Positions 25,048-36,497 are shown, counted from the stretch's first letter. The stretch: 64,000 bases of DNA from Calycina herbarum (GCA_001414485.1 LLEY01000051.1:335156-399155); one strand, 5' to 3'. Notes: generated by a model not told the origin, from the letters alone. A program made the numbers and translations.

Positions 25048-25359
25048 TTATACCCCAGTTGGTCGAGCTACCTGTTGGCCTTTCAACCAGGAGAGAGAAG
25101 TGTTAGCCCTTATTCAAACTTGCAATGGAAGTCTTGCTCTTGCGCAAGGGGGTGCGCAAGGTGGTGAGCAAATACCGTAATGTATTATTTGCAGGCGGAT
25201 TGCTCCTCTCTGGTAGAGGGCTGTTGAACAACGTTGTTAGTTCTATAAGCTAGGGTAGAATGCAAGAAATGTTGGAATGGGAATCTTACCTAGGAGTGCG
25301 ATAAGGATCTGGATTACTAGTATACCGATGATTATCGTGGTTATCTGATCTCCGGACAT
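25048..25359 (-). CDS. Single-TM microprotein, group A copy 4
   Basis: Exons 25359-25290 (70 nt), 25220-25176 (45 nt) and 25079-25048 (32 nt) splice in frame to 48 residues. It begins MSGDQITTIIIG and has two extra codons in the helix (GILVIQILIALL), then ALYQRGAIR and the ending GQQVARPTGV. The splice sites are canonical and sit exactly where they do in the other group A copies. A zinc-finger fragment lies just upstream and an Est1 fragment downstream, both on the same strand. Function unknown. Confidence 0.75.
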
Positions 25360-25509
25360 AGTGGGTAACGTGGGATTGTATCTGAACGACGACGACCGTA
25401 TTGTAATGCTGACCGAAAATCACGTCGTTTGTATGGGCATTACTGTGAAGACGAACGTGATTGGGAAGTCACGGCTGGGAACCTAGAGCTAGTGGAGGAT
25501 CCAAGGTGG

Positions 25510-25625
25510 CAATCAAAGCAAGACTATTGTTGCGGTGGTCGGTTTTGGAGGGCGTGTGGTCAAAATATATCGGAGATAGTAAAAGCCCGACACTCAAGTC
25601 AAAGCGTACACCCCAAGACTTCGGA
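25510..25625 (-). pseudogene. Third minus-strand C2H2 exon fragment
   Basis: The reverse strand shows CCGAAGTCTTGGGGTGTACGC and, further on, CACACGCCCTCCAAAACCGACCACC, aligning with AAGTCATGGGCGTGCACGC and CACGCCCTCCAGGACCACC of the intact exon. It is strongly diverged and frameshifted. A further short match lies near 25690-25740. Confidence 0.7.
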
Positions 25626-27030
25626 TGAATGAGAAAGCGACTCTTATTTACAGGTACCGATCGACAAGTTTGTGTTGAAGTGGGAGTAGAAGACTGTGCA
25701 CGCCCGGGACTCTGTGGATTTCGCGTCCGGTCTTCGGTTCTGAGTTCACAGTTGTCGTCGTATACTTATTTCTGGTTGTAATTTTTTTAGTTAAGCACCA
25801 GTGGGATTTGGAGGCAAGAGTTTCATGGAGCTTACTTTAATTTTATGCGGATTGACATATAAAGGATGATTAGATTGATGGTTTGGTACTCGGAAGTTTG
25901 GATCGCGAAGGTTGTTCGGGAGCGGTAAAACTGCTCGAATCTTGAAAATTGATGTGATTGATACCCAAAAATGGTTGTTTGTGTCAATGAGGCTTCGTAA
26001 GAGGGCTCCTCTTGGTGTAGTCGAGAAATAAAACATGGTGCTGAATTCAATGAGTGGTTATAATTTATACTCCAAGTTGGGGCTCGAGGGAAAAGGTGAA
26101 GAAGGATGGTTCGTAACGATTTCTATGGGTCTCTAGCTGTGAGTGTGCTTCCGCTTCCCACCATCTCACCATGGTGGGTGGAATCCTTGTTGTTTTCAAG
26201 TGGCTGCGTTGTGCAACCCAACAGCGAATTAGGTTTCTGGAAAAGTTTTGGCACACGTGCTGGAAAGTTGGGATTGGTCCAGACAATAAATTGCTTGACA
26301 CTCTAGGCTGATTTTGTCCGGTGATATGCCTGCCGATGGTATCTGCGGAGAAAAACTCTCCAATCAATTCCTTCTTTTCAAGTAGTGGTGTTGTGCAAGC
26401 TATTAGACTTGCAGCAAACAATCTGGACTTCCTCAACTCTAACCGGGCGGGCTCGCTTATATGTTTCATTGGCCGTTTATTTGGCCGTCATTTTCCGTAC
26501 CAGGCGTGCTGGAGGGAGGCTAGCATGACCAGACGGGTTCGCGTATGCGCCATATATTTGGCCGTCGTTTTCTCTATAAGGCAGGCTAGAGATTAGCATC
26601 TGCAGCCTTTCGGTGAAGATGATTGGTGCTGAGTCAGATTGGATCGAGGCCTTGAACAGGTGAGATCGTAAACTTCGTTTTAGTAGTGACGACGAGCCAA
26701 ATTTTGAAAATGGTTTCAAAATAATACGTGGGCATAACTGGTGTCTGAGATACCTTTCAACAGGCAGAAAGCGTCAGATTAGATCGAGGCAATGCACTGG
26801 TGAGATCATGAGTTCTAGAACCAAATCAATATTGTTCTGCAAGATGAGGGCATAAGAGACTCACAGCAAAGATTTTGGTACCCCCAGAATGTTGAGAGAG
26901 GATTATCATTGCTTACTAGGTTTCTTGAAAGCCAGTGAGTGCTGAAGCGGAGACTTTTCTTCATATGCACACAACTACTCTAGCCTCCGTTCCTTGGGTT
27001 TGATGCATTTCAAAGACGGGAACCACACCG

Positions 27031-28670
27031 AGATTTTTGTAACAAAATCATGGCCATGAAATGGAGATCTCATCACATGATGAGTTCGTACCTCCGTCTC
27101 CGTCCCTAAAGCTTTCTAATGCGTCGCTGGATACGTAGGGAACACAAATCAACCATGAACAGGGACATGTTGATACATCTTTGCAGAAAAACCAAATTGC
27201 AGAATCAAAATTAATCGACGGTAGAAAGTATCACCCGTTGCAAGAAGCAACGCATTCATGTCCTTAAGGCGGGGTGATACTTCGATGGCACTAGAGCTTG
27301 CCAGTTTGCCTGTCTTTAAGGAAATAACCCTCCTTCTTGAGCCCCAGGCAGGCAATACGCTGGGAACAGAAGTATCAAGTACAAGCAAACGGAAAATAGA
27401 ATTCAACAAAGCCCTCAAGAATTGGAGCAACCTTTGAAATGAAGTCAGAAACAATTGTGGCCCTAGAACTGGACTACTTAAAGCATACGTGAAACCTCGA
27501 ACATCCAGAATGTGTTCCGGGGGTAGACAGAAGTGGAATTACCAACAAGTTGTGGAATCAGCTCTCATCCTCTTGCCACGGTTTTTTCGACATCAAAACA
27601 CTTGTAACAACTCTCTGGACAATCTCTCTCCGAATTGCGATTCAGCAAGTATGAGTTTTTGGAACTTCTTAGTTCGAGAGCAGGAAGGGGGACCGACATC
27701 GATGTTTACAGCTTGCTGCTGTTGTTTGTTGATAACGCGTCAACGCGTTCGATGGATTATAACAGAATTATGGTCCGGTTGACTTGGCATTCGATAGTGA
27801 TATGATGGCATATATTCCAATTTGAAAAAGTGGTTGACGTCCAGGAGAGACCATGGATTTTGAGGAGACAGAAAATGTTCTCCACACTCCTCCACTTCTC
27901 TCGAAATAGAATAGCGCGTCCAAAATGAGAAAGCAGTCATGTATGACTGCCATCTGGAGGAACGTTTGGTGCTCAGTTGTTTCCCCTCACAACCTGAGTT
28001 TCGCCTCTTTTTTTCTTCGGAAAAAGACACGATATCACTAAAGAAAGAATTAGACTCCTCACTTCTTCACGGAAAAGATACGTAGCCAAATAAACTGTAC
28101 AACCCTCCACATCCCAATCGTACCCAAGTACCGGCAAAACACCATTTCGTTGGTCGGGATCCCTGCAAGATTTGGTGTTTATGCGCGGCTTCAAAATGGC
28201 CCGGGGGTTCTGGATGGCGGACCAACGAACCGAAAGAGTCCACCACGAAGAAAAAATGAGGAACCCCGGGGACTCTTTATAATGCGGCTGCTATTCATGG
28301 CAGCTGGCACCTGCAATTGGCAACCCGCTGGCATAATCGGGTCGGAATTACCGTCATCACGGTTCCCTATCACGGTGCTCATTGCGCCACGTTTGATCGG
28401 CCCACTGCTGGGAAGGGTTGTGGCTCCACCTGCTTGAATGCGGTGTAAGAAAAAAAACAAACGACTGTCGAGGGCAGAAACATCCAAATAATCCCTCAGT
28501 AAAACATGAGACCACCATCACCGCGACTAATTCACCCTGACGAACCCGTATCTCGGTGCCATTCACATCTCCAGATTGCACATCCCTAGACTCCTCCAAC
28601 TCCCCTCAATATATGAGCTCAACCGCGGTAACAGGGCACCTTTCGGCCTTTTCTGATCCATCAGCATAGC
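27031..28670. other. Intergenic, promoter side of the coiled-coil gene
   Basis: No gene recognised. The left part may hold remnants of the duplicated segments. The right part should contain the promoter of the gene at 28671. Confidence 0.45.
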
Positions 28671-31600
28671 ATGTCTTTACGCGGGCCCGGCGTGATCAAT
28701 CGGTGGAGAGAGAGGCATCGTTCATATTCCGGTATCTCTTCAACATCGACGGCGACCTCGAAGCCTCAAGCATTGCGACCTTCAACCTCATATGCCCCAT
28801 CAGCAACCCCTTCCGCTGCGCGGTCAGCCGCGTACAACCGCGACTTTGAGAAAATCGTCGAAGATGCCGTTCTTCACGCGTTCAACAGCGATGTCTTCAA
28901 GACCGCCATCGCGTCTCAAATAGAACCTCACTTGTCCAAGCAGCACGAGAAAATCAATCAGTTAAAGACGGCCAACTTGAATTTCGAATCCAATGTCCAG
29001 ACTCAGCTCGAGGACATTCCCCTCATGTTACAGCCGGCACTGGATCACCTGACCAACCTGGAGATCCCAAATTACGAAAAGGAACTGACAGAGCTTCTGA
29101 CTGGACAAAAAGCCCTGGCCGATTCTATTGTTATGTTCGATGGTCGACTGACGGCTGTTGAGACCCAGGTCCAGGACTTTGATGGACGTGTTAAAGCACT
29201 TCAGGAAGAGGTGGTAAGTGCTGATCTGAGGTCAGCTATTCGATTTGGGGAAATTTCAAACGAACTCCAGGACCGTAACTCCACCTTTGGTGATCGACTC
29301 TGGAATGTGGAAAGAGATTTGGGCCAAAAGATAGATGGTCAGCAGAGACGAGTCGTGGGTGCTTGTGAGGATTTACGAAAAGCTATTGTCATAACCCAGG
29401 ATAAGATTTCTTCGTTGGAGACCATGCATATTGGATTTGATGACAAGTTGACCTCGAATGGAGAGCGCTCTGATAATTTATTTAAGAAGATTGAGCAGGT
29501 CAGCAAGAGCATATCGAAGCTGGACTCGGCGGACATTGCCATTCAACGGGATATCAAGGCAGTCCAGGAAACAGTTTCATCATTGGATACATCCCCTCTC
29601 GACCATATCCCACGACGGTTGGATGGAATGGATCGAGCAATGTCGGATCTCAAAAGAAGTATTGAAACACAGGCTACTCTAGCATCGTTGGATGCCAAGA
29701 TTGCTTCCGGCAACAATGCAAGAATTGATACTCTTTCATCAAATGTTGGAAAGATGGGAAAATTAATGGAGGACGTCCACCAGCAAGTTTGTGACGACTC
29801 GGAATTTGATTTTACCACGGAGAAATTGGAGTCCATCGAGTCGAAAATTGTTTCATTAGATGATGCTCTAGAAGGTGTGCGGAAAAACGTCAAGACTTTG
29901 GATACATCTCCACTCTTTTTACACACAGAAAAGCTTGAGAATTTGAAGTCGAGCGTATCACAAATCGAGACTGCAGTGGCCCTCATTGATTCGAAACATT
30001 TCCCTTCTCAAAACGCCTCGCTGGATTTATTGAAAACGGACATTTCAGCACTCCAATCGACCCTCGACACCGGATTCTCATCTGAGAAAAACAACCTCGA
30101 GATGATTCAGAACCACTTGTCCCTACTACCAGATTCCCCCAAGATTGATTCTATTGTTTCTGCGCTCGAAAGCAACCACGCAGTCACAACAGAAAAATTT
30201 GATGGTCTGGAAAACACCCTTGGAATGATTTCTAATATCGCCACTTTGACAAGTGAGGCGCTTTCTTCCCATTCCGATGCTTTTGATTCTGCTTTTGGCA
30301 CCATCGTGTCACTGCATCACGAGACAACCAGCAAATTCGAGCCACTTGGTTCTAGCATAACTGCTATTGGCAAGGAAATTGGTTCCGGGAATGATGCTGT
30401 CGCAGCTTTAGGAACCAGATTTGAGGATATTTTGGCAAAGCAGGAAGATCATGTCGCAAGCATTGCTGATGTCAAGAGTCGAGTAGGGTCTGGAAATGAC
30501 GTCCTCAAATCTTTAACATCACAAGTTGACCTCATCGTTACAAAATCTGATGCACACCACGCCCTTTTGACGGAGGTCAAGGAAAATGACAAGAGTGCCG
30601 AAATAATCACGACCTTGAGTAGGGGAGAGAAATCGCAAGTGGAGCATTTCAAGATCTTGGGCCAAAACATCGAAGCAACCAAGATGACTGTCGAAAGTAC
30701 ACACGAGAGTACATTGTCCGAAATGCGACAGCAAACTGATACCATATCATCAGGTTTGGTGAAATCTAAGGAATCACATCTGGCGCACACCGCTTCCTTC
30801 GCAGAGGCGAAAGCTTCACAAGAAAAGCGGTACGAAACCCTCGACGGATATTTCTCAGCTCTAAATGCTGCCGTTGCTAAATCCCATACTGCTATTACCA
30901 ACATCCAAGGGACGGTAGATTCCATGCTTCCAGAGTTAGAGTCTTCCAAGATTTCTCATTCTGATCACGCAGCAAGTCTCTCCGAAATTCTTGACCTCAA
31001 CAAATTGCATGCGACTTCCTTGTCAGATATACATGGCACATCTGGTGAAATCGTTCGAGGGCTGGAAAAGTCACACGTGGCTGCTGGAAACCACTCGTCA
31101 ACATTGGGCGAACTTGCCGAAGCAGTGTCACGAAAAGACGACATTGGAGACCTGCACGCTATGTTGAGTACCATTCTCGAGGGATTGGATAAACATGCTA
31201 GCAGTTTGAAACAGCTCAGCACCACCGAATCAATTGCTGAGTTGAAGAGTGATATCTCAAGTGCTCACGATTCACGCAAAGATGATTTGGCGGACTTGCA
31301 TGGCATCTTGAGCACTGTACTTGAGGCAATGGACAAGCACTCCAACGGACTACAACAGCTTAGCACTTCTGAAGCTGTTCTCGAGTTGAAGGGCGAAATC
31401 TCAGCCTCTCGTGATCTACTTACCGCTCATTCCACCACTCTTTCCGATGTAAAGAGTGCAGTGACCGACACTGCTATCCTGGATGCAACAAAGAACATTA
31501 ACACTTCTGTCGACGGTGTAGCGGATCGTATCGATTCTCTTGATGCGGAGCTCAAGGCTAGTTTCAGTCTCATTACATCTTTAGGCGAGGCGAACAAATC

Positions 31601-34205
31601 CTCACTCCAAGGCGTTCGTTCCACACTTGAAACTTCGGACATCTCTCACGCAATCAAAGCAATTCTTGATGGCACAATCTCCAACAAACATCTTTTGGAA
31701 AGTAACTCGTCAAGAACCGATAGTAATAAAATCCTCGAGGAAGCTAGATCAATCAAAACTGCCGTCTCAGAATTCCGATCATCATCTCGGGAGAAGGAGA
31801 TCTTGAGCGAGCTCTCTAGTGTCAAGGATATGGTCCAGAGAGTACCAGAGAACTGCAAGACCGAAGAACTCCTCGCTCAGATCAAATCCGCAATTGATTT
31901 GAGCGAGAGAAACCGCGCCAGTCTAGCTCTTGCGCTCGAATCTCTCAAATCCATCAATGATGATTCCTCATCTTCGAAGATTTTGGCCGATTTGGGAAAT
32001 TTGACCTCTCTTGTGGAGGACTCCCGGGCTACACGACAGGAATCCGAGATATTGAAACTTGTCGAGTCTGTTAATGGAACTATCAACAAGCACACAAGTT
32101 CAATGCAAGAAATCCACGACGATGTTCGACACGTCAAGGATCACACGAGCTCTATCGCAGAGGTCAAAGATATCACTCTTGATGTTCAGAAACACATTTC
32201 GGATGTTTACGACGATGTTCAACACGTCAAGCATCAGTCGAGCTTTATCACCGAGGTCAAAGAGACTATTCTTGATGTTCAGAAGCATACAATCTCAATT
32301 TCGGAAGTTCACGACGACGTTCGAAAGGGCAGAGAAGAAAATTCCGCTTCCTCATCTCATGCGCTGACTGAGATGAACGCCATCAAGCAAAATGGCACTC
32401 AACAAGCAGCAACACTTGCTCGCACATACGATGCATTACTTGCTGTCGACACGAAGATCAAAACTAGTGAAGACTTCATCTATGCCGCAGTCCAGGAATT
32501 ACACTCAACTATGGAAAGGGAATTGGCGGACAACAGATCAAGCATCGCGACCTCCGTAGAGGATGTAGCATCTGATCTCAAGATTGACCTACAGGGTCTT
32601 GGGTCTAGGTTTGCAACCTCAACAAATGTTCTCAGAGCAGACCTCAAATTGATCGACCTTGCTCCGATGCAAACTGTGTTAGGTCAACTGAAGGAGGATG
32701 TTCAATCGATTCGCGAGGTAACTGCTGGAACAGCAGAGAATGTTGCTGCTATTCCTGCGTCCTTTACAGCTACACACGATCTCCTCGCCTTGGAAACCAC
32801 CAAAACAAGCGAGTTAATCGTAGATTTGACAAAACTTGTCAAGTCGCATGGTGACTTGCAACGGGGCAATAGCAAAGCAATTGAAGAAAAGATCAATCAA
32901 AATGCAGCTACACTCTCCAACATCGACCAAACGACCTCGAGGACGAAAGATAGCGTCAGCGGTCTTATCAAGGTGCAATTACCCAAGATAAGCGAAGACA
33001 TTCGAGCTATTGATCTTAGCAAGATAGCTTCGGAAACTGCTGAAACTGTTACAACTCTCGCTGCTGTCGGCCACTCTATCGAAGAGCTCATCAAGACTGC
33101 CCAAATTCACGTCACGGAGCTATCCAATACGAAGGAGCAAGTCTCAAAGACAACTGAGCAAATTTTGACACAATTGTCTAGTGAGACCTCCAAGCTCATC
33201 GATATAACTCGCGGGGTTGAATCATCCGTCCAAACATCGAGTCTCGAGACGAACACGGCGGTCAAGGAAAACACAACCATGCTTTCCCGCATCCACAAGA
33301 CCGTCGAAGAAACTCCTTCGAATGTCGAGACATCACTTATCAAGGAAACAGCTCTCCTCGCAGAGGCTATCCGAGCTGTCAACGAAGAGTTGTCAAAGGA
33401 AGCCACACGCAGCAGCAAATCAGCAAAATCCAACGCAACAGCTCTAGCAACCATCACAGCCGACATCTCAAACCTCACCTCCTCAACCGAATCCAAAATC
33501 TCCACCCTCCACACCGACCTCACCACAACCCACATTCCCCAACTGATGTCCGAAATCTGTGGAACAAGAACAGCACTTGAAGCCAGCAACTCGTTCTCCT
33601 TCAATGCTCTTTCCGCCGACCTCAAAACCGTCACATCCGCTATCTCCACGACCAGCACAGCCGTCCGAGTGAACTCCGCGGCCATCTCACGAGTCGATAA
33701 GGCAGTACTGGAAACTGGCGCTCATGTAAAGGGGGTTATTTATGAAGGCAACCGCCAACTAAGCAGCGAAATTGAATCCGCCCTCTCCCAACTCGACGAA
33801 TCCCTCCATGACAACGGGACGCGCATCCGTGGTATCTCCGAGTACGACATTCCCCGTATGGAAACCGAGATTCGCACCCTCGATCAATCGCTTGAACGTT
33901 CTATCCGCACTAGTGAGAGGAGTAAAGATGCTCTTACTGTTATTGGGGGCAGGATCATTGGGACGAGCAAGAAGTTTGGGGAAATGGTTGATGCTGCCCA
34001 GAGGGGGGAGCTTGAGAATGGTCATGGACTTGGAAATGGGGGTGGGCATGGGATTGGACATAGCCCCCAAAACTCTTTGAGGGGGAGTCGGATTTTGGGA
34101 AGTGTGAAGGGCGAGTTGGGGATGGGGAGTGGGAGGTTTAGGAGGGCGAGTAATGCTAGTAGTTCGAAGGATGGATCGAGGATTATGAATTTCCCTACTT
34201 CTTAG
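28671..34205 (+). CDS. Very long intronless coiled-coil protein, 1844 aa
   Basis: The protein has a basic Ser/Thr/Pro-rich head (about 1-55) and a hydrophobic-rich helix near 57-90. About 1650 residues then alternate polar and Leu/Ile/Val positions in heptad style and are rich in Ser, Lys, Glu, Asp and Thr. A Gly/Ser/Arg-rich low-complexity tail starts at about 1780. Internal repeats are visible: about 45 residues duplicated near 823-867 and 869-912 (DLHxxLSTxLExxDKH), and a 33-residue unit starting near 1146, 1179 and 1212 (DDVxHVK, LDVQKH). There are no transmembrane helix, ATPase or known catalytic motifs. A structural or scaffold role is inference from composition; no family is assigned. 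An intron-free frame over 5.5 kb makes the gene itself very secure. Confidence 0.92.
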   Translation: MSLRGPGVINRWRERHRSYSGISSTSTATSKPQALRPSTSYAPSATPSAARSAAYNRDFEKIVEDAVLHAFNSDVFKTAIASQIEPHLSKQHEKINQLKTANLNFESNVQTQLEDIPLMLQPALDHLTNLEIPNYEKELTELLTGQKALADSIVMFDGRLTAVETQVQDFDGRVKALQEEVVSADLRSAIRFGEISNELQDRNSTFGDRLWNVERDLGQKIDGQQRRVVGACEDLRKAIVITQDKISSLETMHIGFDDKLTSNGERSDNLFKKIEQVSKSISKLDSADIAIQRDIKAVQETVSSLDTSPLDHIPRRLDGMDRAMSDLKRSIETQATLASLDAKIASGNNARIDTLSSNVGKMGKLMEDVHQQVCDDSEFDFTTEKLESIESKIVSLDDALEGVRKNVKTLDTSPLFLHTEKLENLKSSVSQIETAVALIDSKHFPSQNASLDLLKTDISALQSTLDTGFSSEKNNLEMIQNHLSLLPDSPKIDSIVSALESNHAVTTEKFDGLENTLGMISNIATLTSEALSSHSDAFDSAFGTIVSLHHETTSKFEPLGSSITAIGKEIGSGNDAVAALGTRFEDILAKQEDHVASIADVKSRVGSGNDVLKSLTSQVDLIVTKSDAHHALLTEVKENDKSAEIITTLSRGEKSQVEHFKILGQNIEATKMTVESTHESTLSEMRQQTDTISSGLVKSKESHLAHTASFAEAKASQEKRYETLDGYFSALNAAVAKSHTAITNIQGTVDSMLPELESSKISHSDHAASLSEILDLNKLHATSLSDIHGTSGEIVRGLEKSHVAAGNHSSTLGELAEAVSRKDDIGDLHAMLSTILEGLDKHASSLKQLSTTESIAELKSDISSAHDSRKDDLADLHGILSTVLEAMDKHSNGLQQLSTSEAVLELKGEISASRDLLTAHSTTLSDVKSAVTDTAILDATKNINTSVDGVADRIDSLDAELKASFSLITSLGEANKSSLQGVRSTLETSDISHAIKAILDGTISNKHLLESNSSRTDSNKILEEARSIKTAVSEFRSSSREKEILSELSSVKDMVQRVPENCKTEELLAQIKSAIDLSERNRASLALALESLKSINDDSSSSKILADLGNLTSLVEDSRATRQESEILKLVESVNGTINKHTSSMQEIHDDVRHVKDHTSSIAEVKDITLDVQKHISDVYDDVQHVKHQSSFITEVKETILDVQKHTISISEVHDDVRKGREENSASSSHALTEMNAIKQNGTQQAATLARTYDALLAVDTKIKTSEDFIYAAVQELHSTMERELADNRSSIATSVEDVASDLKIDLQGLGSRFATSTNVLRADLKLIDLAPMQTVLGQLKEDVQSIREVTAGTAENVAAIPASFTATHDLLALETTKTSELIVDLTKLVKSHGDLQRGNSKAIEEKINQNAATLSNIDQTTSRTKDSVSGLIKVQLPKISEDIRAIDLSKIASETAETVTTLAAVGHSIEELIKTAQIHVTELSNTKEQVSKTTEQILTQLSSETSKLIDITRGVESSVQTSSLETNTAVKENTTMLSRIHKTVEETPSNVETSLIKETALLAEAIRAVNEELSKEATRSSKSAKSNATALATITADISNLTSSTESKISTLHTDLTTTHIPQLMSEICGTRTALEASNSFSFNALSADLKTVTSAISTTSTAVRVNSAAISRVDKAVLETGAHVKGVIYEGNRQLSSEIESALSQLDESLHDNGTRIRGISEYDIPRMETEIRTLDQSLERSIRTSERSKDALTVIGGRIIGTSKKFGEMVDAAQRGELENGHGLGNGGGHGIGHSPQNSLRGSRILGSVKGELGMGSGRFRRASNASSSKDGSRIMNFPTS

Positions 34206-35570
34206 GTTGGGATTTCGGAATTTGGAGGGAAGGGTAAAATGGCGGGGAATGGGGTAGGTGGTTGGGGATAATTGGTGGAGTAAAATGGATGCGAGGGGTG
34301 GTGAAAAAATCGGTGGCTGGGGGTGTGTACGGGTTGGGTGCATATGGTGCATATCTAGATTTCCTTTTTCTTCTTTTCCTATCTTTCCTTACTTGTCATT
34401 TCCTTACTCATTTCCTATCTCAATTCTTTTTCCTTTGTCATCTATCGTTGTGTTCATTTAGAGGCGTTTCCTGGTGGCGAGTGGTGGTGGTTTGGGATCT
34501 TTCTTTCGGGGATATCTCTTGCATCATTGAGCGATGTGCATTATAGTGGAGTTCTAAGATTCTTTTTGCGACTGTGTTTGTATATATGAGAATAATATAC
34601 TGTTATTTCTACGCGTTTGTCTGGGTTTTGGTGTTCGTGAGAGGTAAGAAATTGATGTAACTCCTCCCAAAAAAACACGACCCCGCTACCCCGCACCACC
34701 TCACAACTCGCAACCACTTACCCGCAAACCATCCTAGACACGAAAACCAATCTTCAATAAATGGGGAAACAGGCTTGGTAGATACCCTCCCTCACGGGAG
34801 AAGACTCGATCATTTTGCAGCTTACTCGTTGAGTGTTTGGCTTACTCGTGAAAGTTTTTTGGCCCCAATTTTATTCTTTGGAGCTTACTCAACGATTCTG
34901 TACCTCACTCGCAACTCTGGTTTTGGCCCCCAAATATGATGATTGGGATTACCCCAACTACTGTAGCTTACCTTCCTTAGACTACATCGCGTGCTGTAAA
35001 TCATTTTTATTATACATAAAAGGTGGCCGTTCTCAGAAGCTAATTACCGCAAGATCAATTGAGACTGTAACAAAGGTTCGTTTACTTATTATTTATTCTC
35101 AAAACCCATTGTATCTCCTCGGTAAGCTGCTCAGGTTTGAGATCCACTAGGTACCTGGGGAGAGGAAATTTGCGAGAAGAAAGGTGAGGGAATGCTCTGC
35201 TGAGTTTGATTACTTTGGGGCTTTTTTCCGTAACAATAAAAAATATGGCTTTTGATGAAACATCGAATAACCGAGTCACAACATATATCACTTCAAGTTG
35301 CGCCCTCTTCCCCAACCCAAGACTCCGTACAAACACTACACATCATTGACGTGAGAGTGACTCATTCATTCCACTCCCTGTAAGTCATTTCCGATACCAA
35401 ACAATGGTGGCGTAAAGAAAGTGTCCGTATATGTCTCCGAGAATCACATAACTACGTACTGCACTCCTTCGTCTTCTCCACAAACTAAACAACAACCCTC
35501 CACTCCTAGTATCCTTAAACAGTCACTCCAGAAATAATACACGCCCTTGAAAAAGAAACAAGAGCGAAAA
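34206..35570. other. Intergenic
   Basis: Contains the 3' region of the coiled-coil gene and the promoter of the NmrA-like gene. No further gene or repeat recognised. Confidence 0.5.
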
Positions 35571-36497
35571 ATGGCACCTAAAAACATCCTCATAACAGGC
35601 TCAACGGCCCACCAAGGCCTCGCAGTACTTAGCGCCCTCCTCTCTCCCTCTTCCTCCTCAACTGAAGAATTCCACATCTACGCCCTAACACGGAATCTAC
35701 TTTCCCCCACTTCCCAAAACCTTCTAAGACTGCACGAAAACAAAAATATAATTCTAATCCAAGGTTCCACCCTCAATCCCCAGGCAATATTCACACAACT
35801 CCCTCCAATCCATGGCATATTTCTAGTAACACACCCCGATGCCACAGAGAAAAAGCAAGGCGAAGGAATGATAGATGTTGCTATCGAGAAGGGAGTGAAA
35901 CATTTCATTTTTAGTTCTGCGGATAGAGGGAGAGATGAGGGGGGTGGGACAGGGATTGGTCATTTTGAGACGAAGAGGGGGTTGGAGGAGTATTTGAAGA
36001 GTGCTTGTTCAGCGTCACGGGAAAACAAAAGCGGAGGGGAAGGAATGACCTACACGATTTTAAAACCAACATCCTTCATGGAAAACCTCACACCAACCTT
36101 CCAGGGTAAAATCCTCGCTACTTTATTCTCCCAACTTTCGCTCACGAAAAAGATTGCCTTCATTTCTGTACGGGATATTGGGAGGGTTGCCGCCATGGCT
36201 TTCCGAGATCCGGAGAAGTATGGTGGGAGAAGTATTACGTTGGCTGGTGACTTCTTGACTTTTTCTGAGATGGAGGGAATTTTTGAGCGGGAGGCCGGGA
36301 GGCAGTTGGAGAGGAGTTATGGGGTGTTGGGGAGCGCGTTGAAATGGGGGATTGGGGATTTGGGGGATACGATGAGGTGGATGGGTGAGAAGGGGTATGT
36401 CGGGATGGATGAAGAGTTGAAGGTGGAGTTGGGGTTGGTGGGGTTTGGAGAGTGGGTTAGGGAGTATAGTGGATTTGTTGTTCGGGACGGTGGGTGA
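35571..36497 (+). CDS. NmrA-like atypical SDR family protein, 308 aa
   Basis: The protein starts MAPKNILITGSTAHQGLAVL, a Rossmann first strand and TGxxxxxG dinucleotide loop. The HGIFLVT strand follows near residue 85, then the KHFIFSSAD strand near 118, and YTILKPTSFMEN near 165. These are all in the order of NmrA/HSCARG-type NAD(P)-binding proteins. The catalytic YxxxK of classical SDRs is not evident. Such proteins act as redox sensors or as isoflavone-reductase-like enzymes, so the substrate cannot be inferred. Length and single-exon structure are usual. The ATG at 35571 is chosen because it directly precedes the first strand. Cytosolic location is expected, since no signal is seen. Confidence 0.85.
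   Translation: MAPKNILITGSTAHQGLAVLSALLSPSSSSTEEFHIYALTRNLLSPTSQNLLRLHENKNIILIQGSTLNPQAIFTQLPPIHGIFLVTHPDATEKKQGEGMIDVAIEKGVKHFIFSSADRGRDEGGGTGIGHFETKRGLEEYLKSACSASRENKSGGEGMTYTILKPTSFMENLTPTFQGKILATLFSQLSLTKKIAFISVRDIGRVAAMAFRDPEKYGGRSITLAGDFLTFSEMEGIFEREAGRQLERSYGVLGSALKWGIGDLGDTMRWMGEKGYVGMDEELKVELGLVGFGEWVREYSGFVVRDGG

Larger units (their letters stand above)
22240..27030. repeat. Degenerate segmental repeats, two to three copies
   Basis: Blocks near 22240-22500, 23620-24060 and 26810-27030 share stretches such as GCTGAAGnnGnGACTTTTCTTCAnAT and, in the first two, ACTTGnACnTATACCTACCA-type segments with a palindromic ACCATGGTT. Another pair, near 23390-23570 and 26190-26340, shares AAGTGGCTGC, GCTGGAAAG and TTGGnCCAGAC. 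Order is conserved, so these are diverged duplications of one unit rather than dispersed short repeats. Confidence 0.65.

Noticed and set aside
33107..33685. Minus-strand 192-codon frame, and the similar frame at 33759-34352
   Set aside because: Both lie antisense inside the coiled-coil gene, whose skewed codon use leaves the reverse frames open.
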